Shown: piece after piece, positions 13,929-13,943 of the stretch
Layout: the number at the start of each line of letters is the position of its first letter
How positions within the stretch are numbered: position 1 is the stretch's first letter
NCBI GenBank assembly: GCA_038250235.1
Contig: JBBSCO010000067.1
Span: 1-13,943, forward strand
Origin: JAAUTS01 sp038250235
GTDB lineage: Bacteria; Verrucomicrobiota; Verrucomicrobiia; Methylacidiphilales; JAAUTS01
Reading direction: 5' to 3'
Length of the DNA stretch: 13,943 nucleotides
The notes under the pieces: generated by a model
What the model was told of the DNA's origin: nothing
What the model saw: only the letters and a program-made list of their open reading frames with translations
Databases searched by the model: none
Translations under genes and position numbers: made by a program

Positions 13929-13943
13929 AATTATTTTCCTTTG

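Overview
The window looks like chromosomal DNA of a Gram-negative bacterium, most probably from the Verrucomicrobiota or a close PVC relative. The clues are short GC-rich interspersed repeats that leave 'GRDARAP'/'AGGTPAL'-type peptides in reading frames, a DUF1573 protein, a TonB-like N-terminally anchored von Willebrand A protein, weak or absent Shine-Dalgarno sequences, and paired GH57 enzymes. The phylum call is an inference from style, not from a marker gene. No rRNA, tRNA, CRISPR array, transposase or phage gene is visible.

Left part (1-4.1 kb). A DUF1573 membrane-anchored protein runs off the left edge on the minus strand (1-887). An AT-rich divergent spacer follows. Then come two plus-strand genes: a secreted alpha/beta-hydrolase with a C-terminal beta-sandwich region (1336-2910) and a membrane-anchored vWA protein (3050-4096). 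This part holds three copies of a GC-rich hairpin repeat. One abuts the hydrolase start codon, one lies in frame inside the hydrolase gene, and one ends just before the vWA start codon. A second type of repeat lies in frame inside the DUF1573 gene.

Middle part (4.3-8.0 kb, all minus strand). In transcription order this reads: an Lrp/AsnC-type regulator, an AlaT-like class I aminotransferase, a broken TerC-family membrane gene and a COG1233 FAD-dependent oxidoreductase. The last three are packed with gaps of 2-5 bases, so they are probably one transcript. Two small dyads between regulator and aminotransferase are candidate operators.

Right part (8.0-13.9 kb, all minus strand). In transcription order: a GalT-family nucleotidylyltransferase with a GTG start, a GH57 amylopullulanase-type enzyme that starts one base after the galT stop, a second GH57 protein of the 4-alpha-glucanotransferase type, and a small lipoprotein. 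A hairpin with a short T tract follows. This looks like an alpha-glucan (glycogen or maltodextrin) turnover cluster: GH57 enzymes act on the glucan and the GalT-like enzyme handles sugar 1-phosphate/nucleotide-sugar exchange.

No clearly new multi-gene system was found. The points most worth a second look are: the second GH57 protein, which carries Ser where the catalytic Asp should be; the GalT-like protein without the usual zinc cysteines; the covarying hairpin repeat that has become part of a protein; and the decayed TerC gene inside a tight operon.
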